Below, one piece after another: positions 17,818 to 26,920 of a DNA stretch of 64,000 nt. The translations under genes were made by a program, and so were the position numbers. The DNA is from Mycobacterium simiae (GTDB lineage Bacteria; Actinomycetota; Actinomycetes; Mycobacteriales; Mycobacteriaceae). Below the pieces are notes generated by a model. The model searched no databases. It was not told the origin of the DNA and was given only the letters and a program-made list of their open reading frames with translations. Within the stretch, counting starts at the first letter, position 1; each line of letters begins with the position of its first letter. Location: the NCBI RefSeq assembly GCF_010727605.1, contig NZ_AP022568.1, positions 2,418,001-2,482,000 of the forward strand, in the 5' to 3' direction.

Positions 17818-18549
17818 ATGCCGCGCGCGCTGGGATGGATTCGGCAGTTCCACCATGCGGAGTCGGCGAAGGATACGTCGCTGCTTGTTTTTCCCCATGC
17901 CGGGGCCGGTGCGTCCGCCTACCGTGAATTCTCCAAAGTATTGAGTGAGCAGTTCGACGTCATCGTTTTCCAGTACCCCGGCCGTCAAGACCGCGCGGCC
18001 GAACCATTGCTCGGCTCAGTGGATGACATAGCGGCGGGGGCATTCCGGGAATTCTCGGAGTCGCAGCAGCACGCCGGGCGCCCGATCGTCGCGTTCGGGC
18101 ACAGCATGGGCGCCCTCGTCGCGTTCGAATTCGTGCGGCTCGCCGAAGCCAGCGGTATGGAGGTGCGGCGCCTCAACGTGTCGGCCGCGGTCGCCCCGTG
18201 CCGCGTCGCGGACAAGCCGCCCCATCCCGTCGACGACGACGGTCTCCTCGACCATCTCGCAGCGCTGCAGGGCACCGACGCGGCTGTACTCGCCAACCGC
18301 GAGATCATGAGGCTCGCCCTGCCGGTGGTCAAGGCCGACTATGCGGCCTTTGACGCGTACTCCTGCGCGCCGGGCGCCCGGACCGCCGCGCCGATTCACG
18401 CCTTGGCCGGGGATCGGGACCCGAATGTCACGCTGGGTGATCTCTACGACTGGGGCAAGCACACGGACACAGTGGAAGTCACCATGTTCGACGGCGGACA
18501 CTTCTACCTAGAATCCCACCTCGAAGCGGTCTCGAAGCTCTTGCTATGA
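17818..18549 (+). CDS. mbtT: Type II thioesterase (MbtT-like)
   Basis: The 243-residue alpha/beta hydrolase has the type II thioesterase layout: LLVFPHAGAGASAYREF at the oxyanion end, nucleophile elbow FGHSMGALVAFEF, and a catalytic His in the closing FDGGHFYLES. Such enzymes release misprimed acyl groups from NRPS/PKS carriers. The start at 17818 is chosen because GAGGTGG precedes it. The stop overlaps the ketosynthase start by 4 bp (ATGA), so the two are translationally coupled. Its place at the head of a KS, AT-KR-ACP operon opposite the NRPS genes supports a proofreading role in this pathway. The symbol marks resemblance only. Confidence 0.85.
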   Translation: MPRALGWIRQFHHAESAKDTSLLVFPHAGAGASAYREFSKVLSEQFDVIVFQYPGRQDRAAEPLLGSVDDIAAGAFREFSESQQHAGRPIVAFGHSMGALVAFEFVRLAEASGMEVRRLNVSAAVAPCRVADKPPHPVDDDGLLDHLAALQGTDAAVLANREIMRLALPVVKADYAAFDAYSCAPGARTAAPIHALAGDRDPNVTLGDLYDWGKHTDTVEVTMFDGGHFYLESHLEAVSKLLL

Positions 18550-19841
18550 GCGAGCCCGTCGTCATTTCTGGCATGGCCGTCGAGGCGCCCGGCGGAATCG
18601 ACAGCTTGGGTGGCCTATGGGCCGCGCTTGCCGAAGCGCGGGAACTCATCGGCGCCCTTCCTCGCGACCGCGGCTGGCCCATCGACGATCTTCTGGCGGT
18701 ATCGCGGCTCGACGGCTGGGGGCACGTTTGTGACGCGGGCGGATTCTTGGACGGCGCAGCGACATTCGACCCGTCCATGTTCGGCATCACCCAGCGCGAG
18801 GCTGTTGCCATGCATCCCCAGCAGCGGGTTGCGCTCCGGGTGGCATGGAAGGCGCTGGAAAACGCGGGCATCAACCCCGATGCGCTCGACGGTGCAGACG
18901 GCGGCTGCTTCGTCGGCATATCGCCGTACGCGTACGGGCCGCCCGGCACCGCCGCCGACGCTGTCAGCGGACATCGGGTCGTCAGTCTCGGACAACTCGG
19001 GGCCGCCGCACGAATCTCACACTGCCTCGGGCTCACCGGTCCGTCGATGTGTGTCGACTCCGCCTGCGCCTCGTCATTGGCGGCGCTTCAGTTGGCAGCC
19101 AATGCCGTCCGGGACGGCGAATGCGAATGGGCGCTGGCCGGCGCGGTGTGTGTGATGGGCTCACCCCTGGCCTTCTACGAGTTCGCCCGGCTCAACGCCC
19201 TTTCCGAAGACGGCCATTGCCGCGCATACGCCGACGACGCCACCGGCACGGTGTGGAGCGAGGGCGCGGGCATACTGCTCATCGAGACCGAAGCACGCGC
19301 GCGCCGGCTGGGCCATCGGGTCTACGGGCGCATTCTCGCCGTGCGCACCAACCACAACGGAAAAGGCAAGCCGATCCTGGTTCCCCGGGCGCACGCGCAA
19401 GCGCAGGTTATCCGCAGGACGCTGGATGCGGCCGAAGTCGAAGCAACCGATGTGGGAATGATCGAAGGGCACGGCACCGCCACTCGTGCCGGCGACCCGG
19501 TCGAATTGACCGCCCTATTCCAGACCTACGGGGCGTTGGGATCGCAGGCATTCCTCGGGTCGATCAAGTCGAACGCCGGACATGCCCAGGCGGCGGCGGG
19601 GATGCTGGGCCTGATCAAGGTGCTGCTGGCCGGCCAACACGGTCACATACCGCCGACCCTGTTCTCGGACAATCCCACCACAATGGTCGACTGGACCGGG
19701 ACGGGTGTGCAACTAGCCACGAAACTGCACCGCTGGGAGCCGAAGAACGGCATCCGCTACGGGGCAGTGTCGTCATTCGGCGCCGGCGGCGCCAACGCGC
19801 ACGCGCTCATCGCCATGCCTGCTGGTTCGCCGGGTGAGTAA
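18546..19841 (+). CDS. mbtC: Stand-alone beta-ketoacyl synthase (MbtC-like)
   Basis: The 431-residue single-domain type I PKS ketosynthase keeps the full triad: Cys174 in DSACASS, His309 in EGHGTATRAGD and His346 in KSNAGHAQA. M. tuberculosis MbtC has a similar length and, like this protein, precedes an AT-KR-ACP partner. Together they would extend an acyl or peptidyl starter by one C2 unit and reduce the keto group, as in the beta-hydroxybutyrate unit of mycobactin. The protein lacks its own AT and ACP. It ends with TAA directly followed by the GTG of the next gene at 19842, so they form a tightly coupled pair. Confidence 0.92.
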   Translation: MSEPVVISGMAVEAPGGIDSLGGLWAALAEARELIGALPRDRGWPIDDLLAVSRLDGWGHVCDAGGFLDGAATFDPSMFGITQREAVAMHPQQRVALRVAWKALENAGINPDALDGADGGCFVGISPYAYGPPGTAADAVSGHRVVSLGQLGAAARISHCLGLTGPSMCVDSACASSLAALQLAANAVRDGECEWALAGAVCVMGSPLAFYEFARLNALSEDGHCRAYADDATGTVWSEGAGILLIETEARARRLGHRVYGRILAVRTNHNGKGKPILVPRAHAQAQVIRRTLDAAEVEATDVGMIEGHGTATRAGDPVELTALFQTYGALGSQAFLGSIKSNAGHAQAAAGMLGLIKVLLAGQHGHIPPTLFSDNPTTMVDWTGTGVQLATKLHRWEPKNGIRYGAVSSFGAGGANAHALIAMPAGSPGE

Positions 19842-22800
19842 GTGACCATTTGTACCTATCAACTCCCGGACGGCACGATTCCCGTCCTGTTGTCGGCGAA
19901 CAGCCGGGAACTGCTGCGCGGCGAGGCGGCCGCGCTATTGTCTTATGTCGCAGACCATCCCGACGTCCAACCGCAATCCATTGCCCGGATGCTGTTCCGG
20001 ACCCGGACGGCGCGCCCGCACCGCGCCCTGGCGATGGTGGGCACCCCGGCGGACCTTCCCGTCATGCTGCGCGCGGTCACCGACGACCTCGACCATCCCG
20101 CGGTCGTCCGTACCGAAACACCCGCGACGGCCCGGCGACTTGCCTATGTCTTTCCGGGGCAAGGCATACAACGACCGGGCATGGGGCGACTGTTCTACGA
20201 CTCGGTCCCCGCATTCCGTTCCGAAGTGGAACACTGCGCCCAGGCGTTCGAGGCCCAACTCGGGCAGTCACCGCTGAATTACCTTGTCGATCAGCATATC
20301 CCGGACGACGGGAGCGCGGCGACCATCCAGGCCGCCCGGTACACCCACATGGTCGGGTTGGCCGCAATGTGGCGATCGTTCGGGATCGCCCCGGACCTCA
20401 CTATCGGGCATAGCCAAGGAGAGGTTGCCGCGGCCTATATAGCCGGCGCCGTGTCGCTGGCCGACGCCGTCACGATCGTCGGCTTACGCGCACAGGCGGC
20501 CGACGAGTTCGTACCCGGCGACTACGCCATGGCGGTCGTCGCCACCGACCGCGACACCTGCGCGGACCTGCTGGCGCGTTGCCCGGGCTGGGCGGAGCTG
20601 TCGGTGGTGAATTCGCCTGGCATATTGGGGATCTCAGGAGACCGCAAAGCAATCGAACGCATCGTGGACACGTTGACCGAGCGCGGCGTCTTCGCGCGGG
20701 TCATTGACGTCCGATTCCCCGCGCACACCAGCCGGATCGACGACGTCGGCGACGCGCTGCTCGCGGCCATGCACCGACAACTGCAGAACGCGAGCCTCTT
20801 GCAGACGACCACCGAGTGCTTCGGCTCCGCGTTCGGTGCTGCTCTCACCCCGGGCACGCCCGCCGGACCATACTGGTTTTCCAACCTGCGCAACATCGTC
20901 CGGTTCGACAAGGCAGTGGCGGCGGCGATAACCCGCGGCGCCGACACCTTCGTCGAGCTCGCCGAACACCCGACGCTGCAACTGGCGATGCACGAAAACA
21001 TCGCCGCGGCAGGGGCGGAACGCCACGCCCTGGTGGTCAGCACATCGCAACGCACGGCCACCGATTTGGCCGCGTTCACCCGCAGTCTGGCGGTGCTCGC
21101 GGTACATGACGCCGACTACTCGTGGTCGTGCCTGAGCACCGAAACGGACGGCCCCCCACCACTTCCGTTGCTCGACTTCCCCAACACCCGGATGAACGAG
21201 ACACGCCTGTGGCTGCCGGCAGCCCCAGAAGGCACCGGCAGGCGGCCAGTCCGCGACGCGTCCCCGCCCATCGCACGAGCCCAACTGTTCGCCGAGGACT
21301 GGGTCCGGTTGTCGCACCGCTCCTTGGTGCCCCCACGAACCATCGGTTTCGTCGACCACGCCCGGGCGCAGCCGGACCTGGTCGCCGCCCTGTGCGCCGC
21401 AGCGGCCGACATCGGCGCCGCCGCCCATCCGTGCGCCGCCGCCGAAAGCGCCGGTGCACACAGCGATTTCGATACGTTAGTCATCCTGCTTCCCCGATCC
21501 GCCCGCACGGACGACCGCGCCGCCGCCGACGACGTCACCGCGTTTTTCTCCGACTGCACCTGGTTAACCCGCATCGCCGGCGCCACGATCGACTGCTGGT
21601 TGGTGACAGTGACCGGTGAGATGGTGCTGGCCGACGATGCGCCGCCGAACCTGGTGCACGCCGCCGCAAGTGCGGGTTTCCGCAGCATCGGCGCGGAGTA
21701 CCCGGGCGTCGGTTTCAAGCATCTCGATCTCCCCGCCGATTTGACGACTTCGGAATCGGCGAGCGTGATTGTCGCCGCGATACATACCGGTGGTGAGCCG
21801 GAGCTGGCACGCCGGGGGGACGCCTTCTACGCCAAGCGGTTGACGAGCCGCGACATTCCGGGCCACTCCGATGCAGCCGCGCCTGATCATGTGCTGATCA
21901 TCGGCGGCACCGGGCACCTCGGCCTCGAGTTTTGTGAGCACTTTGTAGCGTGCGGAGCGCGTCTGATTACCTTGGTCAGCAGATCGGGGGAGACGGCCGC
22001 GGTCCAGGCTCGACTACGTCAAATCGGTGCCACCCACAGCAGCCGGACGCAGGTTCGGGTGACTTCCTGCGATGTGCGCGACGGGGCGGCGGTAGCGCAA
22101 CTGGCCCGCGAACAACACGACACCCCGGCGGATCTGATAATCCATGCCGCCGTGGACTATTCGGCCGCCGACTCCCCGGATCTGACCGCTGAACAACTGG
22201 ACCGGGCGCTGCACGCCAAGGTGGTCGGAATCGCGTCGGTGCTGGAAACCTATCCGCGGTCGGCGGGCTGCCGACTGTTGCTTTGCTCCTCGGTGGCGGC
22301 AACGATCGGCGGCCGCGGACAGATCAGCTACGCGGCCAGTAATCGTATGCTCGACGCCATGGCGCATCGGCTGCGCGCCCAAGGCCTGGACTGCGTTTCC
22401 CTGCAGTGGGGTCAGTGGCAGGTTCACTTAGATCTCGACGCCGACGTCATCGCGCAGTTGGCTGCCATCGGGGTCGTCCCCATGTCACCCGCTGACGCGC
22501 TCGCGGTGGGATTAACCGAACTGCGGGACAATGCCATTGTCATGGCTCTCGATCTGGATCGGGCGCGGCTGATGCTGGCGCCGTACGGCTACGGGCCGTT
22601 GTTCTCCCAACTGACCGCGCCCGCCCTCCAACCGGTCGTCGCGCTCGGGCCAACCGACGTGGCGAGCACGGTGCGCAGCATTCTGTTGGATACCATCGGT
22701 GCGGGCAGCCACATTCCGATCGACACCGATCTGCCGCTGGTGGCGATGGGCCTGGATTCGTTGCAAGCACTAGAGTTTCGGCGTCGCATCAAGATTGCGC

Positions 22801-22874
22801 TCGACTATGAACTGGATGTCGCCGACCTCCTGGGCGGTGCGTCGCTGGCGGAGATCATGTCCAGGCTGGCCTAG
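19842..22874 (+). CDS. mbtD: PKS protein AT-KR-ACP (MbtD-like)
   Basis: The 1010-residue protein has MbtD length and order. The acyltransferase begins near FPGQGIQRPGMG, with nucleophile Ser191 in GHSQGEV. Its selectivity motif reads FPAH in place of HAFH (malonyl) or YASH (methylmalonyl). A ketoreductase follows, with HVLIIGGTGHLGLEF near residue 685 for NADPH and catalytic Ser/Tyr/Asn in LLCSSVAAT and YAASNRMLDAM. The carrier domain has MGLDSLQALEF near the C-terminus. There is no KS or dehydratase, so the product after one round with the MbtC-like KS should be a beta-hydroxyacyl group. It starts at GTG 19842, abutting the KS stop. Confidence 0.92.
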   Translation: MTICTYQLPDGTIPVLLSANSRELLRGEAAALLSYVADHPDVQPQSIARMLFRTRTARPHRALAMVGTPADLPVMLRAVTDDLDHPAVVRTETPATARRLAYVFPGQGIQRPGMGRLFYDSVPAFRSEVEHCAQAFEAQLGQSPLNYLVDQHIPDDGSAATIQAARYTHMVGLAAMWRSFGIAPDLTIGHSQGEVAAAYIAGAVSLADAVTIVGLRAQAADEFVPGDYAMAVVATDRDTCADLLARCPGWAELSVVNSPGILGISGDRKAIERIVDTLTERGVFARVIDVRFPAHTSRIDDVGDALLAAMHRQLQNASLLQTTTECFGSAFGAALTPGTPAGPYWFSNLRNIVRFDKAVAAAITRGADTFVELAEHPTLQLAMHENIAAAGAERHALVVSTSQRTATDLAAFTRSLAVLAVHDADYSWSCLSTETDGPPPLPLLDFPNTRMNETRLWLPAAPEGTGRRPVRDASPPIARAQLFAEDWVRLSHRSLVPPRTIGFVDHARAQPDLVAALCAAAADIGAAAHPCAAAESAGAHSDFDTLVILLPRSARTDDRAAADDVTAFFSDCTWLTRIAGATIDCWLVTVTGEMVLADDAPPNLVHAAASAGFRSIGAEYPGVGFKHLDLPADLTTSESASVIVAAIHTGGEPELARRGDAFYAKRLTSRDIPGHSDAAAPDHVLIIGGTGHLGLEFCEHFVACGARLITLVSRSGETAAVQARLRQIGATHSSRTQVRVTSCDVRDGAAVAQLAREQHDTPADLIIHAAVDYSAADSPDLTAEQLDRALHAKVVGIASVLETYPRSAGCRLLLCSSVAATIGGRGQISYAASNRMLDAMAHRLRAQGLDCVSLQWGQWQVHLDLDADVIAQLAAIGVVPMSPADALAVGLTELRDNAIVMALDLDRARLMLAPYGYGPLFSQLTAPALQPVVALGPTDVASTVRSILLDTIGAGSHIPIDTDLPLVAMGLDSLQALEFRRRIKIALDYELDVADLLGGASLAEIMSRLA

Positions 22875-22912
22875 ACCCGCAACACCCGTCATCGGACGGC
22901 GCCGCGACTCCT

Positions 22913-23821
22913 GTGTGGCGCAAGCTCTTACCTCTGTGTGGTGACCTCCGGGCCCCGGCCGCGGTCGAGGCCACGCTGGTGGTCGCGGCGCACGCCGTGG
23001 CCAGCCGGGCACCCGAGCCGATCCTGGCCGATCCGTTCGCGGAAGTCGTGGTTCGCGGCGTCGGACAGCAACCGTTCCTCCGGATCGTGGACGGCACGAC
23101 AGACTTCGCCGAAATCGGATATGGGTGGTGCCCGCCGCTCTTTGGTATTCGTGCCAGAACGTTCGACGAATTCGTCCTTGCCGCTTGCCGCTCGCGGATC
23201 CGGCAAGCGGTACTGCTGGGTTCCGGATTGGATTGCCGGGCCTATCGGTTGGACTGGCCCACCGGGATGGCGCTCTACGAAGTCGATCAACTGACACCCA
23301 TGGATTGGAAGCCGGTCTTTCTGGCGAACTGCGGGGTTACGTCGACCGCTCGGCATCGTTGCGTCGGCGCCGACCTCCGCCAGGGGTGGCCGTCCGCGCT
23401 GTGCAAGGCGGGTTTCGACGAATCCCAACCCACGGCGTGGATCATCGAAGGATTGCTGCCCGCCCCGCCCAGGCAGATCCTCGCTTCGATCAGTGCGCTG
23501 AGCTGTCCAGGAAGCTGTCTTACCGCCGATTACTTCGAGTGCGCAGAGCCGGAGGTCGTCGATGATGTGACCGACCAACTCCACGGCTTGGACTCGAGTC
23601 TTGGGCTGCACAGCGTGGGATGCGACGTACCGCCTGTCGACCCCGCGGCGTATCTGGCCGCGCATGGCTGGATCGGGCGCAGCGCCCCCCTGGTCACGGC
23701 CTTCGCCGCCATCGGCCGGCCGGTGCCGGCCGCGATAGCGGGCCCGCAACACGGCGCCCTGCTGCGCATACTGCGGGCAACCCGCCTCGACACCGGCGGG
23801 TTGCGCACAGCAACGCGGTGA
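22913..23821 (+). CDS. SAM-dependent methyltransferase, LCMT-like
   Basis: The 302-residue protein resembles the leucine-carboxyl-methyltransferase-like family that is expanded in mycobacteria. The SAM-binding loop is VLLGSGLDCRAYRL, the acidic strand end is YEVDQL, and a later block reads WIIEGLLPAPP, matching the family's EGL.YL segment. The N-terminus (DPFAEVVV, FGIRARTFDEFV) also fits. The GTG start is 38 bp after the AT-KR-ACP stop, with no obvious promoter between, so it probably belongs to the rightward arm. It may O-methylate a carboxyl or hydroxyl of the product. The canonical mycobactin cluster has no such gene, so this may distinguish the product. Confidence 0.8.
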   Translation: MWRKLLPLCGDLRAPAAVEATLVVAAHAVASRAPEPILADPFAEVVVRGVGQQPFLRIVDGTTDFAEIGYGWCPPLFGIRARTFDEFVLAACRSRIRQAVLLGSGLDCRAYRLDWPTGMALYEVDQLTPMDWKPVFLANCGVTSTARHRCVGADLRQGWPSALCKAGFDESQPTAWIIEGLLPAPPRQILASISALSCPGSCLTADYFECAEPEVVDDVTDQLHGLDSSLGLHSVGCDVPPVDPAAYLAAHGWIGRSAPLVTAFAAIGRPVPAAIAGPQHGALLRILRATRLDTGGLRTATR

Positions 23822-23887
23822 GGGTCGACATCGGCGTTCGGCTTGGCCTGCGGCAGACCGCAATCGCGCTGCGTATACCGTCCAGGT

Positions 23888-24733
23888 ATGAATCGAGTCT
23901 CGGTAATCACCGGAGGCGCGGGTGGCATGGGCGTGGCCACAGCGAAGATTGTCGGCCGCGACCACACCGTGGTGCTGTGCGACGTGCGGCGCGACCGACT
24001 GACCGCCGCGGTGACAATCCTGAAAGACCTCGGGATGAAGCCGACCGCCGTCCACTGTGACGTCACCGATCGCGGTGCGGCCGTCGAGCTGTTCGATACC
24101 GCCCGCGCGCTCGGCCCGCTGGCCTCCGTGATCCACACCGCCGGGGTGAGCCCGAGCATGGGGCCGGCCGACTACGTGCTGCGGACCAACGCGATCGGCA
24201 CCGTCAACGTCGACGAGGCGTTCTATGCGGCGGCAGACGCGGGCGCCGCAGTGGTCAACGTCGCCTCGATGGCGGCGCATCTGCTGCCCACGGAAGTCAT
24301 CCCGACGGCACAGTTTCCGCCGGCACTGCAGGATGAGGGCGGATTTATGGACGCCATGCTGGCGTTCTGCGAAATCGCACCGGCGGAGGCGCGATCGGGC
24401 CTCGCGTATGCGGTGAGCAAGAGTTTTGTCAAGTGGTACAGCCAGTCACAGGCCGAGCGCTTCAGCGCGCGCGGCTTGCGTATTGTCTCGGTCTCGCCGG
24501 GGTCGGTCGACACCGAGATGGGACGGCTGGAAGAGCAGGCCGGAGCCGGCGCGATGGTGACCAACGCCGCCATCCCGCGCTGGGGCACGCCCGAGGAGAT
24601 GGCCGAACTGCTGGCGTTCTGCGCCAGCGACAAGGCCGGTTACCTCACCGGCACCGACATTCTCAACGACGGTGGCGTGGTCGCCTCGACGACCGAGCGT
24701 GCCAGGGCAGCCGGCGGCGAGCAGAACGGGTAG
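23888..24733 (+). CDS. Short-chain dehydrogenase/reductase
   Basis: The 281-residue SDR has the cofactor loop TGGAGGMGVATA, the active-site Ser region VVNVASMAAHLL, and the catalytic pair in YAVSKSFVKWY. The C-terminal LTGTDILNDGGV is typical of classical SDRs. The segment between Ser and Tyr is longer than usual (about 45 residues), a feature of some mycobacterial 3-alpha-hydroxysteroid-dehydrogenase-like members. I prefer the ATG at 23888 (MNRVSVITGG) over an in-frame start at 23843. It is 66 bp after the methyltransferase, so it could be the last gene of the NRPS-PKS arm or a separate unit. The substrate is unknown. Confidence 0.87.
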   Translation: MNRVSVITGGAGGMGVATAKIVGRDHTVVLCDVRRDRLTAAVTILKDLGMKPTAVHCDVTDRGAAVELFDTARALGPLASVIHTAGVSPSMGPADYVLRTNAIGTVNVDEAFYAAADAGAAVVNVASMAAHLLPTEVIPTAQFPPALQDEGGFMDAMLAFCEIAPAEARSGLAYAVSKSFVKWYSQSQAERFSARGLRIVSVSPGSVDTEMGRLEEQAGAGAMVTNAAIPRWGTPEEMAELLAFCASDKAGYLTGTDILNDGGVVASTTERARAAGGEQNG

Positions 24734-24826
24734 GCGCGCCTACCTGCTGCCGACCAGACCGGTCCGCTGCGCGCGCCGCACCGACCCAATGTCGGTGCTG
24801 TGCAACCAGTCTCGGGGACGCAGCCG

Positions 24827-25372
24827 TCAGGTCCGGCGGGCATATTCCAGCTCGGTGTACGGCCACTGGGTGACGATGCGGCACGTGGGCGAGCGAAAGT
24901 AATTGTCGCACTGTGTCCAGATCGTCCGCTCCAGGTCCAGCGACAGCCGGTCGTTGTAGCGTCTCTCCGTCTCCGGGCGCACCTCGAGGTAACCGCCTCG
25001 ACGGGCCAATCGGCTGACCGCGCTGGCCACCAGCCGCGCACCGGCCGGCAGGATGTAGACGATCGCGTCGACGTCGACGCCAGCACCGGCCGCGGTGACA
25101 ACCGACGTCTGGGTGATCCGTTCGATGGGTTCGGTGACGAGGACGACGTTATCTTGTTGTAGCGCACGGTAATACTCGTCGCCTAGCAGCACTCGCTTGC
25201 AGCGCAATGGGTAGTTTTGGCGTCAAAGCGGCACGGAGCCTTGTGTCGGCCACGGTGCGCTCCAAAAACGACCTGAGCTGGTGTGCCCGTCGTGCGCCAG
25301 CGCAGCGTCCCAGCCGCAAGCATCGGCATTCCATGCCACGGAGCACACCCGCGTGCCGAGCCGCAAATGGCG
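24827..25372 (-). pseudogene. Decayed flavin-containing/Baeyer-Villiger monooxygenase
   Basis: Pieces of a flavin monooxygenase lie in order on the reverse strand. A mid-protein piece (RLGTRVCSVAWNADACGW) comes first. After a gap and a frame change comes RSFLERTVADTRLRAALTP, then after another frame change CKRVLLGDEYYRALQQDNV through DVDAIVYILPAG. The reading then jumps straight to the C-terminal piece PETERRYNDRLSLDLERTIW and WPYTELEYARRT. The N-terminal FAD- and NADPH-binding Rossmann motifs and about 150 residues before the C-terminus are missing. The gene cannot make an active enzyme. Its upstream end fuses to a TetR fragment, which points to deletion-driven decay. Confidence 0.75.
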
Positions 25373-25522
25373 GCTGGTGCCCGCCGCGCGGGCAATCTCA
25401 CGGATCGTGGCCCTCGCATACCCCACCTCGGGCACGCATTTCATGGTCGCGGCGGTGATGCGTCGGCGGGTCTCGTCTCCGTCGGCGCCAACTGGACGAC
25501 CCGGCCGGGTCCTCGCTCGCAT
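25373..25522 (-). pseudogene. TetR-family regulator fragment (DNA-binding domain only)
   Basis: About 50 residues of a TetR helix-turn-helix remain (RPGRPVGADGDETRRRITAA, then YARATIREIARAAGTS). They run without a stop into flavin-monooxygenase sequence, so the ligand domain is lost. The same N-terminal pattern recurs in the damaged TetR at 26310, so the two are paralogues flanking the TRIC gene. The domain would be unable to dimerise normally. Confidence 0.75.
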
Positions 25523-25558
25523 AGTTACCCACCCTTCGACCGCGGGCATAGTTCCGCG

Positions 25559-25572
25559 TCGAATATATTTGA
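25559..25572. promoter_or_regulatory. AT-rich palindrome upstream of the TRIC gene
   Basis: TCGAATATATTTGA is complementary to itself at 12 of 14 positions and lies between the TetR fragment (25522, leftward) and the TRIC-like gene (25615, rightward). It could be the old TetR operator or a promoter -10 region. The ribosome-like GGAGGTG follows about 20 bp later. Confidence 0.35.
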
Positions 25573-25614
25573 TGCACCGATTGATTCCCGGAGGTGCACG
25601 GTGGGTGATCATCC

Positions 25615-26313
25615 GTGAACCCCGCGTTGGGTGAACTTTCCCGCACCATCGATCTAGCGGGCGTGTTTGTCAATGCTGTACTCGGTGGCGTGGTGGCCCG
25701 CGAATTCCGCATGGACCCCGTGGGATTCGTCGCCCTCGCGATTCTGTCGGGACTCGGCGGCGGCGTGATCCGCGATACGCTGCTACAGCACGGACCGCCG
25801 GTGGCGTTGACCGACACCCGTTACGTAGTGATCGCGCTGCTGGGCGCGGCGGTCGCGTTTCTGATACCACTGCGCGCGCGACTGTGGTCGCTCACCTATC
25901 CGGTTGTCGATGCGCTGGCCTTGGGTACCTGGGCAGTGGCCGGTGCGGAGAAGACGCTCGCAGCCGGATTGTCTTGGCTCCCAGCAATTTTGCTAGGAAC
26001 AGTCAGCGCCGTCGGCGGTGGAGCGCTGCGCGATCTGGCAGTGCACCGCACCCCGGCGATCTTCGGCGGTAACACCCTTTATGCGACCCCTGCGGTGGCG
26101 GCCAGCGCTACGGTAGTCGTGCTTTGCCGCCACGGCCTGGCCCCGTACGGCGAACTCGCCGGCATCGCAGTCGGCGCGGGGCTGTGCCTACTGGCGAGGT
26201 GGCGCGGTTGGCGCCTCGGCGAGAGTCTAACGGCGGATTACTACCTGACGCGGCGCAAACGTATCTGGCGAATTCGACGCGATAACCGCCTGCCTCGCCC
26301 CGACGAAACATGA
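25615..26313 (+). CDS. TRIC-type cation channel / YadS-like membrane protein
   Basis: The 232-residue protein has seven hydrophobic helices and two copies of the prokaryotic TRIC (formerly UPF0126) signature: LSGLGGGVIRDTLLQHGPPVAL in the first half (GLGGGVIRD) and TVSAVGGGALRDLAVHRTP in the second (AVGGGALRD). Glycine-rich GGGxxRD bends of this kind line the K+/Na+ pore of trimeric TRIC channels. The GTG start at 25615 is the only one before an upstream in-frame TGA. Its stop overlaps the start of the damaged TetR at 26310 (ATGA), so the two were once cotranscribed. It appears intact amid decayed neighbours. Confidence 0.85.
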   Translation: MNPALGELSRTIDLAGVFVNAVLGGVVAREFRMDPVGFVALAILSGLGGGVIRDTLLQHGPPVALTDTRYVVIALLGAAVAFLIPLRARLWSLTYPVVDALALGTWAVAGAEKTLAAGLSWLPAILLGTVSAVGGGALRDLAVHRTPAIFGGNTLYATPAVAASATVVVLCRHGLAPYGELAGIAVGAGLCLLARWRGWRLGESLTADYYLTRRKRIWRIRRDNRLPRPDET

Positions 26314-26920
26314 CCGCGCCGGGCCGCCCCGTCGGATCGGATAGTCAGCAGACCCGACGACGGATCATCACCGCCGCCATGCGGTGCGTGACCGAGCTCG
26401 GCTATTGGCAGGCCACGATCCGCGAAATCGCCCGGGCGGCGGGGGTGACCGGCGCCAGCCGGTACCACTACTTCCCGACGAACTCAGCGCTACTGACGGC
26501 AACCGGCGAGGAGATCGAGGCGATCGTGGCACCGCGGCTGCGAGCGGTCGCCGCGCAACACGACACGTCGCCGACCGGATCGACGCGGTACTGGACGAGT
26601 CTGCCCGGTTGATTCGTGACCATCCTTACCTGACCGGCTTCTCGGGCGCGCTGTGCGCCGGAAGCATCACCGAATTCCGCTGCGGCCCCGCACAGTACCT
26701 TGGCTTCAAGGCTTCGCGCGACGTCGTCGCAGAGATCACCGACGATGCCCGCGGGCGCGCCATGCTCTCCGCCGAGACCGACGCACGATCGCGGTGGAAG
26801 CCATCTGCGCGCTGGCCCGGGGCCTATCGGAGCAGGCGGACAGCCTGCAGCCGCGGGCCTATCGGGCCGCGCTGAGCTCAGCCAAGCGGCTGATCCGAGG
26901 AACGCTTTTCACGCAGTGCT
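26310..26920 (+). pseudogene. TetR-family regulator, twice frameshifted
   Basis: A full-length TetR can be read only by changing frame twice. Frame one gives the DNA-binding domain (TRRRIITAAMRCVTELGYWQ, ATIREIARAAGVTGASRYHYF) to about 26575. Frame two continues RIDAVLDESARLIRDHPYLT through AMLSAETDA to about 26785. Frame three ends AVEAICALARGLSEQADSLQ and LIRGTLF. Each change matches net loss of one base. The remnant overlaps the convergent DUF417 gene at its end. Either it is a pseudogene or the assembly has two indels; decay of the neighbouring TetR/monooxygenase supports real decay. Confidence 0.7.
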
